Positions 16,122 through 24,124 of a DNA stretch of 64,000 nucleotides are shown here, piece after piece. Within the stretch, counting starts at the first letter, position 1, and each line of letters opens with the position of its first letter. The notes beneath the pieces were generated by a model that saw only the letters and a list, made by a program, of their open reading frames with translations, was not told where the DNA came from and made no database searches. The stretch is from a virus: positions 1 to 64,000 of the IMG/VR virus record IMGVR_UViG_3300035670_000191; one strand, 5' to 3'. Both the position numbers and the translations under genes were made by a program.

Positions 16122-16459
16122 CCACAACTATGCGCGAACCAGAAGAATCTTACGAACCAACATGCCTTGCAGACCCCGTTGAACTTTATGAAGTATTTAA
16201 GCGAACAACAGAAGACTGGCACCCTTCTTATGTTGCTGGCAACCGCCACCTTGTAAAAGTCCAGCTTTACAAGCCTGTCACTGAACCTGGGGATGTTCCT
16301 CGGTGGATTATAAATGTTTGGGGTGCAGATGACTTTGGAATGACTGCGGTATTCTACCGGTATACACGGGATGAAGCCTATAGTAAGTTCCTCTACATTC
16401 TGATGCAAGACAATATAACCCGCCGCTTTCTTGAATCACTTGGCTTTACTGTTGCTTAA
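16103..16459 (+). CDS. hypothetical protein (118 aa)
   Basis: Two starts are possible: ATG 16103, inside the previous gene, or ATG 16130 (MREPEESYEP), which would give 109 residues. The product has a beta-rich centre (RHLVKVQLYKPV, RWIINVWGADDFGMT) and a final helix; no family is recognised. It lies between methyltransferase-like and MazG genes. Confidence 0.55.
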   Translation: MVTPFIATTMREPEESYEPTCLADPVELYEVFKRTTEDWHPSYVAGNRHLVKVQLYKPVTEPGDVPRWIINVWGADDFGMTAVFYRYTRDEAYSKFLYILMQDNITRRFLESLGFTVA

Positions 16460-16467
16460 CCCGGGAA

Positions 16468-16486
16468 GGGAGGGACAAGTCCTCCC
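16468..16486 (+). terminator. short GC hairpin after the 118-aa gene
   Basis: GGGAGG (16468-16473) pairs with CCTCCC (16481-16486) over a seven-base loop, just after the stop at 16459. There is no T-run, so it may only be an attenuating or protective hairpin. Confidence 0.35.
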
Positions 16487-16513
16487 AACCCACTTACACT
16501 CTGAGAAACCACA

Positions 16514-16870
16514 ATGACTGCTCCAAACATGAACTTAACAACTTATCAAAACCTTGCAATGCGTACCGCGAAGGAACTTCCCTTCACTGAAGCGATGTGC
16601 CATGCTGCTCTTGGACTTTCTTCTGAAGCTGGTGAATATGCTACGGCTGTGAAGGCAACCATAGTTTACGGGCGTCCTTTGGATGAGGCAAATATCTTTG
16701 AAGAACTTGGAGATGTGCTTTGGTTTGTTGCGTATGCTGCTGCAACGCATGGGTACAATCTGGAAGATGTTGCACTGAACAACATCCGGAAACTACAAAA
16801 GCGATTCCCGGAACGGTATTCTGACACTTGTGCTAATGCACGTGCAGACAAAACTGAGGGTCAAGTATGA
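16514..16870 (+). CDS. mazG: MazG-like nucleotide pyrophosphohydrolase
   Basis: The 118-residue product matches phage MazG/MazG-like all-alpha NTP pyrophosphohydrolases: LGLSSEAGEYATAVK (the ExxE metal-binding helix) and FEELGDVLWFVAYAA (second acidic helix, EELGD). These enzymes hydrolyse (d)NTPs to monophosphates, adjusting nucleotide pools or lowering ppGpp during infection. ATG 16514 follows TGAGAAACCACA. The stop overlaps the next start. Confidence 0.85.
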   Translation: MTAPNMNLTTYQNLAMRTAKELPFTEAMCHAALGLSSEAGEYATAVKATIVYGRPLDEANIFEELGDVLWFVAYAAATHGYNLEDVALNNIRKLQKRFPERYSDTCANARADKTEGQV

Positions 16871-17349
16871 ACAACATGAGCCAGGCTTCGTCCACGGGCC
16901 AAACTTCGTCCACGGGCCACATTCCCTTTAACTTCCAACGAGAACTTGACAGTCTCGGGGCTATGTCAGCCGAAGCCCTCAAAGACCGCGTTACTACACT
17001 CGAACGCGACAGACTTATAATGGACAGCCAGCTAACCGGGTATGAAGAAGGCGTAGACTCTAAGTCAGCCGTTTGGTACAAGCAGGCAAAATATGTTTAC
17101 CGGGCTAAGGGCTTGTTGATTGAAGCCGCTAACCGGGAGATTAAGAAACGGAATGAAAGCTCCCAAGTTGGGAAGTTCGTAGCACTTCTCGCCGAGATGC
17201 GCGTGTTTCATAAAGTTGCCGAACGTCAGAACGGGGAGACTGGTGTCTTTGTGTGTTTTGGTGAAGGGAAAGATGTTGTGCTTACGTTTGTCAATGGACG
17301 TTATACAAATGCCCTGTTCCCGATGCCCATTCCGCGTGAAACTCTGTAG
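16867..17349 (+). CDS. hypothetical protein with coiled-coil segment (160 aa)
   Basis: ATG 16867 overlaps the mazG stop. The N-terminus contains a direct repeat SSTGQTSSTGH, encoded by tandem TCGTCCACGGGCCA copies. The middle is helical (ALKDRVTTLERDRLIMDSQL), suggesting a coiled coil, and the C-terminal third is beta-rich. I recognise no family. Coupling to mazG suggests related timing only. Confidence 0.55.
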   Translation: MNNMSQASSTGQTSSTGHIPFNFQRELDSLGAMSAEALKDRVTTLERDRLIMDSQLTGYEEGVDSKSAVWYKQAKYVYRAKGLLIEAANREIKKRNESSQVGKFVALLAEMRVFHKVAERQNGETGVFVCFGEGKDVVLTFVNGRYTNALFPMPIPRETL

Positions 17350-17357
17350 GTGTTTAT

Positions 17358-18260
17358 ATGAATCCGCAAAAAGCCCGGCACCTGTATGTTGAAGAGCAGA
17401 AGAAGAAGCCCAACATCAACCATACTTACTTTGTGACTGAGAAACTGGACGGATGGTATACTTATCTGGATGTTGTCGGCACAGATGTTGGGAGTTTCAG
17501 AAGCCGAACTCACAGAGTTATTCCGGCCCTGCTTCCTCATCACGCCGAAGCCCGTAGCCTACTACGAAATGCCCTGCCCTTGTTTCAAGACTTCGGAGTT
17601 TATAGTTGTAGGGTTTTGTGTGAGACTGTTGTCCCAGATATGGACTTCCATACAGCCAATGGCCTGTTGAACAGGACGGCGAACTTTGCTGAGATAAGCC
17701 CAGTGTTCCATATACATGATGTTGTTCCAAGGACAGCAGAAGGGGCTTGCCCTGGATGGAGTGCCGAAAAGCGATCCCGTTTTGTAGGGATTCTTGGGAG
17801 AATTATCCAGACTATGCACTATGATTCTTTTCGCACTGTTCCGATCCTTGCTGTATCTTCTAAGAAGGATGAGTGGCTTGCAGAGTTCCGTAAAGTAGTT
17901 GATGCCGGTGGTGAAGGAGTTGTGTTGAAGCGGGTTGATGCGGATTACGCCCCCGGTGTCAGGAACTCTTCGCTCATGAAGATTAAACTTGAAGAGTCTT
18001 TTGACCTGTTGTGTGAAGAAGTCGTAGACACCGTGGGGGAAAAGGGGAATCCTAATAAGAATCTTCGGCTTGTTGATGCAGCCGGAACAAAAGTAGAAGT
18101 TAGGCTTGGGGCAGACAAAGACCTTGAGACTATAACAGAAACTTCACCCGTTGGCCATGTCATAGAGATAAAGTGTATGACAAAGTTGGTCAGTGGTGGA
18201 TACCGTGAGCCTCGGTTTAAGGCTTTTCGTTGGGATAAAAGCCCGACAGATATTGACTAG
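17358..18260 (+). CDS. ATP-dependent DNA ligase
   Basis: The 300-residue product carries the nucleotidyltransferase motifs of ATP-dependent DNA ligases: motif I TEKLDGWY with the adenylated Lys at residue 29, motif III within FGVYSCRVLCETVV, motif IV GEGVVLKR and motif V SLMKIKL. The C-terminal part (FDLLCEEVVDTVGEKGNPN onwards) is the OB domain. This compact form resembles T7-like and Chlorella virus ligases. It seals nicks during replication and recombination. The start has AGGTG nine bases upstream. Confidence 0.88.
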   Translation: MNPQKARHLYVEEQKKKPNINHTYFVTEKLDGWYTYLDVVGTDVGSFRSRTHRVIPALLPHHAEARSLLRNALPLFQDFGVYSCRVLCETVVPDMDFHTANGLLNRTANFAEISPVFHIHDVVPRTAEGACPGWSAEKRSRFVGILGRIIQTMHYDSFRTVPILAVSSKKDEWLAEFRKVVDAGGEGVVLKRVDADYAPGVRNSSLMKIKLEESFDLLCEEVVDTVGEKGNPNKNLRLVDAAGTKVEVRLGADKDLETITETSPVGHVIEIKCMTKLVSGGYREPRFKAFRWDKSPTDID

Positions 18261-18279
18261 AAACTACGGAGTACAGAGT

Positions 18280-18576
18280 ATGAACAAAGTGCAAACAGAA
18301 GCCGTTATTCGCGGAATGTTAGAAGAAAGGGGAAGTCGGTATGGGGACTTTTCAGATGTTGCTGGATGTAGTCAGGGCTTGAAGGCTGTTATGATACAAA
18401 CCCCTCATTGGTTTGACTTATCAGATGTTCAGAGAGAGGCTCTTGAGGCCGTTGCTGCCAAAATAAGTAGGATTCTGAGTGGGGATTTTGAGTATAGGGA
18501 TTCTTGGCAAGATATGGTCGGGTATGTTACACTCGTGCTTGACAGACTTCCTGACCGTGACAACGGTAATTCTTAA
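18280..18576 (+). CDS. DUF6378-like phage protein (98 aa)
   Basis: I start at ATG 18280 (MNKVQTEAVIRGML), which has CGGAG upstream, rather than at an upstream in-frame codon inside the ligase gene. The sequence RGSRYGDFSDVAGCSQGLK, followed by LSDVQREALEAVAAKISRILSG and SWQDMVGYVTLVLD, matches a widespread small phage family annotated as DUF6378, of unknown function, often found near nucleotide-metabolism genes. All-helical and cytoplasmic. Confidence 0.65.
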   Translation: MNKVQTEAVIRGMLEERGSRYGDFSDVAGCSQGLKAVMIQTPHWFDLSDVQREALEAVAAKISRILSGDFEYRDSWQDMVGYVTLVLDRLPDRDNGNS

Positions 18577-18624
18577 GGCCCGGCCTAGGCGGCATTTGCC
18601 AATCTGACTTTGCGGAGTTATCCC

Positions 18625-19014
18625 ATGAAAGCTATAGTTTTCCTCGTGCTTCTTACAACTACTCAGTATGTTGGGTCAAAACCCCTGTCTCCGGTTGAAC
18701 AAGATTGTTTAGCCAGGTCACTCTATCATGAAGGTAGAAGTTTGGGGGCTAGGGATTGGCGAAGGATGTCGAATGTTGTGTTGAACAGAGCAGTGGCGAG
18801 ACGGAAAAACCGTCGGAAGGTGTTTGGTGCAAGAAGTGGAAACGTGTGTGATGTTGTTAAGTCAAGTGAGTTTACTACTCGGAGTCGTCTTCTTAGCCGA
18901 ATCCGTGAGCCGAAGATTTATGAGAAGATACGGCAGTTTGCTAAGTCTGTTAAGGGGCCGACAGGGCATGAGTTGTTCTTTTCGTCAACGAGAGGGAGGA
19001 TGCACTACAAGTAA
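18625..19014 (+). CDS. SleB-like cell wall hydrolase with signal peptide
   Basis: The correct start is probably ATG 18625 (MKAIVFLVLLTTTQ) with GCGGAG seven bases upstream; a TTG 15 bases earlier is less likely. Residues 1-20 look like a Sec signal or signal-arrest segment. The mature part begins CLARSLYHEGRSLG, the Hydrolase_2 (SleB/CwlJ) catalytic Glu motif (LxxxIYxEARG), then the NVVLNRAV helix. At 129 residues it is near the minimal domain. It would act on peptidoglycan in the periplasm, in lysis or in wall remodelling. A separate M15 endolysin is encoded at 36 kb, so the phage has at least two lytic enzymes. Confidence 0.75.
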   Translation: MKAIVFLVLLTTTQYVGSKPLSPVEQDCLARSLYHEGRSLGARDWRRMSNVVLNRAVARRKNRRKVFGARSGNVCDVVKSSEFTTRSRLLSRIREPKIYEKIRQFAKSVKGPTGHELFFSSTRGRMHYK

Positions 19015-19077
19015 GCCAGGGCTTGAAGCTCATGAGAGGCACTTGAGCAAAAAAGTGTGATTTTTTCAAGGAAACTG

Positions 19078-19095
19078 TTGTGCATGGACGCACAA
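19078..19095 (+). promoter_or_regulatory. palindromic operator-like site TTGTGC-N6-GCACAA
   Basis: The perfect inverted repeat TTGTGC-ATGGAC-GCACAA lies 78 bases upstream of the 274-residue gene; its left half is also a reasonable -35 hexamer, with TAAACT 18 bases later as a weak -10. This suggests a regulated promoter for that gene. Confidence 0.45.
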
Positions 19096-19172
19096 ACATG
19101 GTAAACTACCCCTATCTTTTGGAGATGTTCTCCGAAGACCCTAATCCTAGTTTTTGACCCAAGAGGTGAGTT

Positions 19173-19997
19173 ATGAGTGATATTGAACCCGTTGAAGTGG
19201 CCGAAGCCACTGGCCGCCCTGTTGTGATGCAAGATGGTAGTACTGTTGTGTTTGGCGACCGCGCTAACCGTAAGTCTGTTATGGACTTGGACTCGAACAG
19301 TATTACGTTCTATATTGCAACGGGTGAGATTATCCGGCAAGAGTTTGTTGGACTTCAGGCGTTCGATGGACTGGAGAATCTGAGCGTGTTTTTCCGCAGA
19401 ATTATCCTGGATGGGATTCGTGCGAAGGTTAATAGTCAGGTTGGGGCTACTCCGCTTGTGAGCGAGGAGTTCATGGAAATTGAAGTAGATGGTCAAAAGG
19501 TGAAGAAGCCCACCGGTGGTTTTGTTCACAGTCTGGCAAAGTCTATTCAGGATTCGTTGGCTGAGATTGCAAGCGGTGTTTATACGAATCGGGCCATGTT
19601 GGCTTCTTCGTCACGGCGTAGTTATAGGTCGCTGACTACTGAGCAAGAGGCTTATGCTCTGACTGCAATCCACGTGGCTTCTATTTTTGCTGCAAAGCAA
19701 GGGACTGTGGAATGGACTGTGGATGGCCTGCATATTCCGAACGTAACTGCTGATGTTCGTGCCGCATGGGCCGCTTTGCCGAAGGAACAACAAGCTGTTG
19801 TCAAAAAGAGCGTTCCGTTCAAGAAGTTTAAGGCTGACCTGGTGTTTGCGCGTAAGGGTTTTACTGTTGAGTCTCAGGCTGTTGCAACCCCTGTGGGCCT
19901 TGTAGCAGTTCCGGACGCCGGACAGTGGGATGTTACTGCTATGGAACCGGAACCGGAAGCTGACACCGAGGCTGATGCCCTGCCGTTGGCCGCGTAA
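19173..19997 (+). CDS. hypothetical protein with acidic tail (274 aa)
   Basis: ATG 19173 follows AGAGGTGAGTT, one of the strongest ribosome-binding sites in the window. The product is mainly helical, with Ala-rich helices in the second half, a short basic stretch (KKSVPFKKFKADLVF) and an acidic tail (MEPEPEADTEADALPLAA). I recognise no family. Its own likely promoter and strong translation signal suggest high expression; a DNA-binding structural or regulatory role is a guess. Confidence 0.6.
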   Translation: MSDIEPVEVAEATGRPVVMQDGSTVVFGDRANRKSVMDLDSNSITFYIATGEIIRQEFVGLQAFDGLENLSVFFRRIILDGIRAKVNSQVGATPLVSEEFMEIEVDGQKVKKPTGGFVHSLAKSIQDSLAEIASGVYTNRAMLASSSRRSYRSLTTEQEAYALTAIHVASIFAAKQGTVEWTVDGLHIPNVTADVRAAWAALPKEQQAVVKKSVPFKKFKADLVFARKGFTVESQAVATPVGLVAVPDAGQWDVTAMEPEPEADTEADALPLAA

Positions 19998-20040
19998 GGT
20001 TAAGGGCACGGATGCCCTAGCCCCTAGCAAGGTACCTCTA

Positions 20041-20140
20041 CAAAGTTGACTTGTAGTCGGGATTTTGGAAACTGGCTTTTTCCCCGGAGCAACTTTTTTC
20101 AAATTGACTTGTAGGGTGGGTTATTATAAGGGGCGAAGAG
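20041..20140 (+). promoter_or_regulatory. repeated TTGACTTGTAG promoter-like elements
   Basis: TTGACTTGTAG occurs at about 20046 and again at about 20105. The second copy is followed 15 bases later by TATAAG, giving a plausible sigma70 promoter for the methyltransferase genes. The duplication suggests tandem promoters or a repeated activator site. Confidence 0.5.
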
Positions 20141-20183
20141 GACACCGGCAAAAGGGGAAATACTAAGCCCCAGTGCCGGTGTC
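20141..20183 (+). promoter_or_regulatory. long leader hairpin before the methyltransferase genes
   Basis: GACACCGGCA (20141-20150) is exactly complementary to TGCCGGTGTC (20174-20183), with an inner GGGG/CCCC stem. It lies between the promoter and a terminator-like hairpin at 20198-20229, an arrangement that resembles an attenuation leader. Confidence 0.55.
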
Positions 20184-20197
20184 TTGTAGGTGTGGTG

Positions 20198-20229
20198 AAA
20201 AGGCGGGGCTTTAGGGTCTCGCCTTTTTT
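20198..20229 (+). terminator. terminator-like hairpin upstream of the methyltransferase gene
   Basis: AAAGGCG (20199-20205) pairs with CGCCTTT (20220-20226) and is followed by a T-run. It ends about 34 bases before the methyltransferase ATG at 20263, so it would act as an intrinsic terminator or attenuator in the leader and not as the end of the previous gene alone. Confidence 0.6.
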
Positions 20230-20262
20230 GTGTTTAGCCTTTGCTTTGGTGTTGGAGTTTGT

Positions 20263-21066
20263 ATGCGTTATCGGTTGTATCAAGGGGATTGCGCCAAAGT
20301 TATGGCTTCATTCCCGCCGGGGTCTGTTGACCTTGTTGTTACAAGTCCACCGTATGATGGGCTTAGGGCATACGAAGGGTATACGTTTGACTTCCCAAAG
20401 ATTGCTGAAGAACTTTGGAGAGTTGTTACTGAAGGTGGTATTGTTGTTTGGGTTATTGGAGATGCTACTGTTAATGGAAGTGAGACAGGAACGTCTTTTA
20501 GACAAGTGTTAAAGTTTATGGATGTTGGATTCCGGCTGCATGATACTATGATATGGAATAAGGGGAGTTTTACGGCTGTTGGTGCTTTGAAAACACGCTA
20601 TGGGCCTGTATTCGAGTATATGTTTGTACTGGCAAAGGGTAAGCCTAGAGTGTTTAATCCGATAAAGGATAGGAGGAATAAGCAAGCGGGAAAAACATCC
20701 AACGGACGGCTTCGACTCCCCGACGGTTCCATGAGGCTAAGAAGTAACCCAGACTATGTTATACCGGAATATGGGCAAAGATTTAACGTCTGGGATATAC
20801 ATCCGGTGAAGACCAACCGAGCCGACGACCATCCTGCCCCTTTTCCAGAAGCACTTGCAAATGACCATATTGTTTCTTGGTCGAATCCGGGAGACATAAT
20901 ACTTGACCCGTTCGCCGGAAGCGGAACAACATTGTTAGCGGCTTTGACAAACGGGCGGCAAGCCATTGGAATTGAAACTTCGGAAAAGTATTGTGGTATG
21001 ATACGTGAGAGGCTGGCAAGACGTGGATTTCTTCCGGGCGGAAGTATTGTTGCTGTTGAAGGCTAA
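20263..21066 (+). CDS. DNA methyltransferase (N4-cytosine/N6-adenine, beta class)
   Basis: I start at ATG 20263 (MRYRLYQGDCAKVM), which has TTGGAG upstream, instead of the GTG 33 bases earlier inside the terminator tail. The 267-residue product has motif IV TSPPYDG at residues 28-34 and motif I DPFAGSGTT near residue 215, the beta-class order. With SPPY, the N4-cytosine group is most likely, but N6-adenine is not excluded. It would modify phage DNA against host restriction. It forms a unit with the tiny membrane peptide and a second methyltransferase downstream. Confidence 0.87.
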   Translation: MRYRLYQGDCAKVMASFPPGSVDLVVTSPPYDGLRAYEGYTFDFPKIAEELWRVVTEGGIVVWVIGDATVNGSETGTSFRQVLKFMDVGFRLHDTMIWNKGSFTAVGALKTRYGPVFEYMFVLAKGKPRVFNPIKDRRNKQAGKTSNGRLRLPDGSMRLRSNPDYVIPEYGQRFNVWDIHPVKTNRADDHPAPFPEALANDHIVSWSNPGDIILDPFAGSGTTLLAALTNGRQAIGIETSEKYCGMIRERLARRGFLPGGSIVAVEG

Positions 21067-21112
21067 GGCAAGCCGCAAATTTATGAAAAGTGTTCTTCTG
21101 TGAGGTGATGTT

Positions 21113-21193
21113 ATGGTGTTGTTAGATGTTTTTTGGATATGTGTTACTGCTTTGGTCACGTTCTCACTGCTCTCGGCGGTTGTAGATGATTAG
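21113..21193 (+). CDS. 26-residue hydrophobic micropeptide between methyltransferase genes
   Basis: ATG 21113 follows GTGAGGTGATGTT, a strong ribosome-binding site. The frame encodes 26 residues, mostly one membrane span (WICVTALVTFSLLSAVV), ending DD. Its last codons overlap the ATG of the next gene (ATGATTAG), so translation coupling is likely. The strong start signal and overlap support a real micropeptide. Function unknown; it may serve mainly to couple translation. Confidence 0.55.
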   Translation: MVLLDVFWICVTALVTFSLLSAVVDD

Positions 21194-21947
21194 GGAGTCA
21201 AGCCACGGTAGACTTATACTTGGTAACTGTCTTGACGTGCTACCCACACTCCGTGATACGTCCGCCGGGATGGTTTTGTGTGATATGCCGTATGGGACGA
21301 CAGCTTGTAAGTGGGATGTTGTTATTCCTCTTGCGCCAATGTGGCGGGAAGTTATGAGGGTTGTGAAGCCAGGCGGTGCAATCGTGCTGACAGCCACACA
21401 ACCTTTTTCAAGTGTACTTGTTATGAGTCAGCCGGACTTGTTTAAGTATGCTTGGTATTGGTGTAAGAATTTTAAGACCGGACATTTGAATGCTAAGAAG
21501 CAGCCAATGAGGAGCGTGGAAGATATACTTGTGTTTTGCGATGGGCAGACAGTGTATAATCCGCAAGGGGTTGTGCCGCATGGTAAGGTGAAAGACCGGG
21601 GAGTCGGGGCCACGACAAACCGGCCTTGTGGTAGTGTGTCTTTGCAAACCCACACCGGCTATCCACACCAGCAGTTGTTCTTTGACCGTGACTTACCCTC
21701 TGTTCATCCTACGCAAAAGCCTGTTGCACTCTTTGAGTATCTTGTAAGGACTTACACCAATCCCGGTGATACAGTAGTTGACTTTTGTTCTGGGAGCGGA
21801 ACTACTGCTTTGGCGTGCATTGCTTCTGGGCGGAACTATGTTTGTGTTGAGAAAGACCCAGGGTTTTATGAAGTAGGGGTTACGCGGGTGGGTGAGGCTG
21901 AAGCCATGCAAGCCCTGTGCCAACCGAGCGAATCTCACGCGCCGTGA
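21186..21947 (+). CDS. DNA adenine methyltransferase (Dam/M.EcoP15-type beta class)
   Basis: The 253-residue product has motif IV CDMPYGT at residues 32-38 and motif I VDFCSGSGTTALACIA near residue 197, followed by VCVEKDP. DMPY is the signature of N6-adenine methyltransferases, and the motif order is again beta class. The region HPTQKPVALFEYLVR is typical of such enzymes. The differing catalytic motifs of this and the preceding enzyme suggest two distinct target specificities. No matching restriction endonuclease is present. After its stop begins the 2.2-kb gene-free region. Confidence 0.87.
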   Translation: MIRESSHGRLILGNCLDVLPTLRDTSAGMVLCDMPYGTTACKWDVVIPLAPMWREVMRVVKPGGAIVLTATQPFSSVLVMSQPDLFKYAWYWCKNFKTGHLNAKKQPMRSVEDILVFCDGQTVYNPQGVVPHGKVKDRGVGATTNRPCGSVSLQTHTGYPHQQLFFDRDLPSVHPTQKPVALFEYLVRTYTNPGDTVVDFCSGSGTTALACIASGRNYVCVEKDPGFYEVGVTRVGEAEAMQALCQPSESHAP

Positions 21948-22327
21948 AAATTTGACAAGTGTGGTTGGGTGTGGTAGGAACGGGTTGACCGCTCTGCTTA
22001 CCACACTTTTGGCTGTTTGTCAAGAGCCTGTGCCGCCATGCACACTTCCGTCGGAATGTCAAGCCGGAAGCTGGCTGTTGACAAAGGGCTTTTGGTGTGG
22101 TAGGGCAGGCCAAGCACTTGACACACACCCCAACATGTGGTAAACCCCCCCCCCCCACCTGGCCCCCCCCCACAAAATCCATGCCACCCCTCCCTCCCTC
22201 CCCCCGGCACGGCCCTTGCACCGTCAAAATCCATGCCACCACGCCCGACCCGACCTGGCACGAACCTTGCAAGTTACCCCGCCACCGATCCGCCACCATA
22301 GTAAAGTTCTCGATCAACCTCGTTCTA

Positions 22328-22407
22328 ACTCCCAAAAAAGTCCAAAAAAGCACCAACTACCCCGGGGGCCGCCCACAGCCCCTATCACAAAGCGTGATAA
22401 CCAGCCC
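22328..22407. repeat. bent-DNA plus palindrome element, left copy
   Basis: Two A6 tracts exactly 10 bases apart (22334 and 22344) are followed by CCCACAGCC and the palindrome TATCAC-AAAGC-GTGATA (22383-22399). A diverged copy with the same order (A6, A6, CCCACAGCC, ATCAC-N5-GTGAT) is at 24973-25046 on the far side of rep. Helically phased A-tracts predict intrinsic bending. A binding site for a partition or copy-control protein is possible. Confidence 0.6.
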
Positions 22408-22487
22408 TGAAATTCCCCAGAAAATTCCGGGATAAAAACCCTGTAAACCGCATGGTTTTTCCGTGTGGGCAACAAGCGACGCCCAGT

Positions 22488-22546
22488 GTTGCGCCCACGC
22501 AACAATTACAACGGACTGTGATAGGGGGTTGTTGCGCGGACGCAAC
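22488..22546. promoter_or_regulatory. pair of palindromic sites GTTGCG-N4-CGCAAC
   Basis: GTTGCG-CCCA-CGCAAC (22488-22503) and GTTGCG-CGGA-CGCAAC (22531-22546) share identical arms and are 43 bases apart, about four helical turns, so bound dimers would lie on the same face of the DNA. No gene start is nearby, which suggests a maintenance or origin function and not a promoter operator. Confidence 0.55.
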
Positions 22547-23917
22547 AGCCAAGCCTTCGGCTCCGGTCTCCGACTTTGCATGGCCTGCTGCCCAAAGGTT
22601 TGCCCAAGTCCGGGTCTGCCTCGCCAAAGGTTTGCCAAAGTTTTGGTGGAAGGTTTGTCCGAGTCTGCGGCTCCCGGCTCCGGGTGTCAAGTTTCCGACA
22701 GGCCCGACAAGCAGGGCCATGGGACTGGTCAGTCCAGATCGCCCCACCCAAACATAAACTTGGACTAACTTCCAGGGCTTGGGAGACAAGAACTTAAGGC
22801 AAGCCCTGCAAGCCCTGCAAGCCCCAAGTTGAACTTAGTTGTTGCGGGCCAAGGGCCATGCCCATTCAACAAGTTGAAGTTGGGCCTGTGGCCAAGGGCC
22901 ATACCCAGTGTCAATTTTCCGACACTTGGACAAGTGGGGTTTGCCCGGCTGCCCGGCTGCCCGTGTTGCGTGTTTGCAACAAGTGGGCCGGGGCCGAGGG
23001 CTTTCCAAGTGGAACTTATTGTTGCCACAGATGTACCTGCCCACAAGTGGACTTCCAGTTTCACTTGTGGGGCTTGCCAAGTTGGCAACAAATTGACCCC
23101 AAGTTGAACTTCCATGAACTTCCATGAACTTCCAGTTGTTTGCCACAAGTGAAAAGTTAGCCAAGCCTGTTTGCAACAAGGGTGGGGGGGACTTCAATAA
23201 GTTGAACCCGGTTGAACCCGGTTGAACCCGGTTGAACGGCCAAGCCTGTTGGCTTCAATAAGTTTGGTTCCCGCCGGGCAAGCCCTGCCTGCAACAAGTT
23301 GAGTCAATGTTGGCTGTGCCATGCAACAAGTTTGGCTCCCGCCAGTGGAACAATGTTCATGCAACAAGTTAACCCGGTTAACCCTGTTAAACAATGTTTG
23401 CCAGTGGAATCCACTGGATTCAACAAGTTGAACACTGTTCATGGCTTCTTTCAGAAGTTGGGGGGGGGGGGCAATGGGCAGACTTTCAGAAGTGAAACTT
23501 ATGGGCCAAGGGCAAGGGCAAGCCTGGCCAATCCCGACCAAGCCTGCAACAAGTTGACCTTGTTGACCCCGGTTGACCCCGGTTGACCCGCCCCGTTCAG
23601 CCCTTGTTCAGGTTCATGCGACAGGTTGACAGGGTGACCTTGTGGCCATGCCCCGGTTGAACCCCGGTTGCCGACAAGCCCACAAGTGTCAGTTTCCCGA
23701 CAGATGGGCGGGGCAAGCCCGCTGGCTGAACAGACTGACTGTTGACAGGCCAAGCCAGGGGCAAGCCCAAAGGGATGGCAGGTGTCAAGTGGGCACAGGG
23801 CCAAGCACCGAGGCCAAGCCCTCACGCCCTCACGCTCACACAAGTCGCAGCCCACAGCCCACAGCCCGGATTGGCCGAAGGCCTGGCCACGGCCACTTTT
23901 TTGCGTGCGGGTGCATG

Positions 23918-23926
23918 TGTGGATTT
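23918..23926 (-). promoter_or_regulatory. weak DnaA-box-like sequence
   Basis: TGTGGATTT differs from the complement of the consensus DnaA box (TGTGGATAA) at two positions. It lies about 70 bases left of the iterons beside an AT-rich stretch, where iteron origins usually keep a DnaA box. A seven-of-nine match can occur by chance. Confidence 0.3.
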
Positions 23927-23991
23927 ATAGTTACCCTAGTTGTTCTAGTTCGGAGGCCGCCGACCCGCATTCTGCCTAGGGCCGAAGGCCA

Positions 23992-24057
23992 ATAGGTGGG
24001 ATAAAACAACCAGATAGGGGGGAAAATCCAACCACATAGGTGGGAAAAAACAACCAC
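23992..24057 (+). repeat. three 22-bp iterons, probable replication origin
   Basis: Three direct repeats of exactly 22 bases lie head to tail at 23992-24013, 24014-24035 and 24036-24057, consensus ATAGGTGGGAAAAAACAACC plus two bases. A degenerate fourth (AAAAGGGTGAA) follows at 24058. Tandem 22-bp iterons immediately upstream of the initiator gene are the standard arrangement of Rep_3/RepE/Pi-type theta plasmids; the initiator binds them to open the origin and to control copy number. Confidence 0.85.
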
Positions 24058-24124
24058 AAAAGGGTGAATGGCCCTTGCCCTGCTCACCCCTATCGGCTAG
24101 ACTGGGGCTTTTTGAGGCAGAGCC

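Larger units (their letters stand above)
21948..24124. other. gene-free, repeat-rich region upstream of rep (probable origin/maintenance region)
   Basis: About 2.2 kb without a credible gene: the frames present lack ribosome-binding sites and have low-complexity translations. It contains homopolymer runs (C12 at 22145-22156, C9 at 22163, G12 at 23460-23471), a 16-bp direct repeat CAAAATCCATGCCACC (about 22173 and 22223), tandem GTTGAACCCG (about 23198-23235) and more than ten variants of CAACAAGTTGA between 22.87 and 23.57 kb. Palindromic sites occur in the left part and iterons at the right end. Base composition and word use differ from the coding regions. Confidence 0.7.

Noticed and set aside
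22097-23855. Many overlapping open frames of 60-130 codons on both strands
   Set aside because: They overlap each other in nearly every frame, lack ribosome-binding sites, and their translations are low-complexity products of the repeated words. Open frames are expected in such GC-rich, stop-poor DNA.
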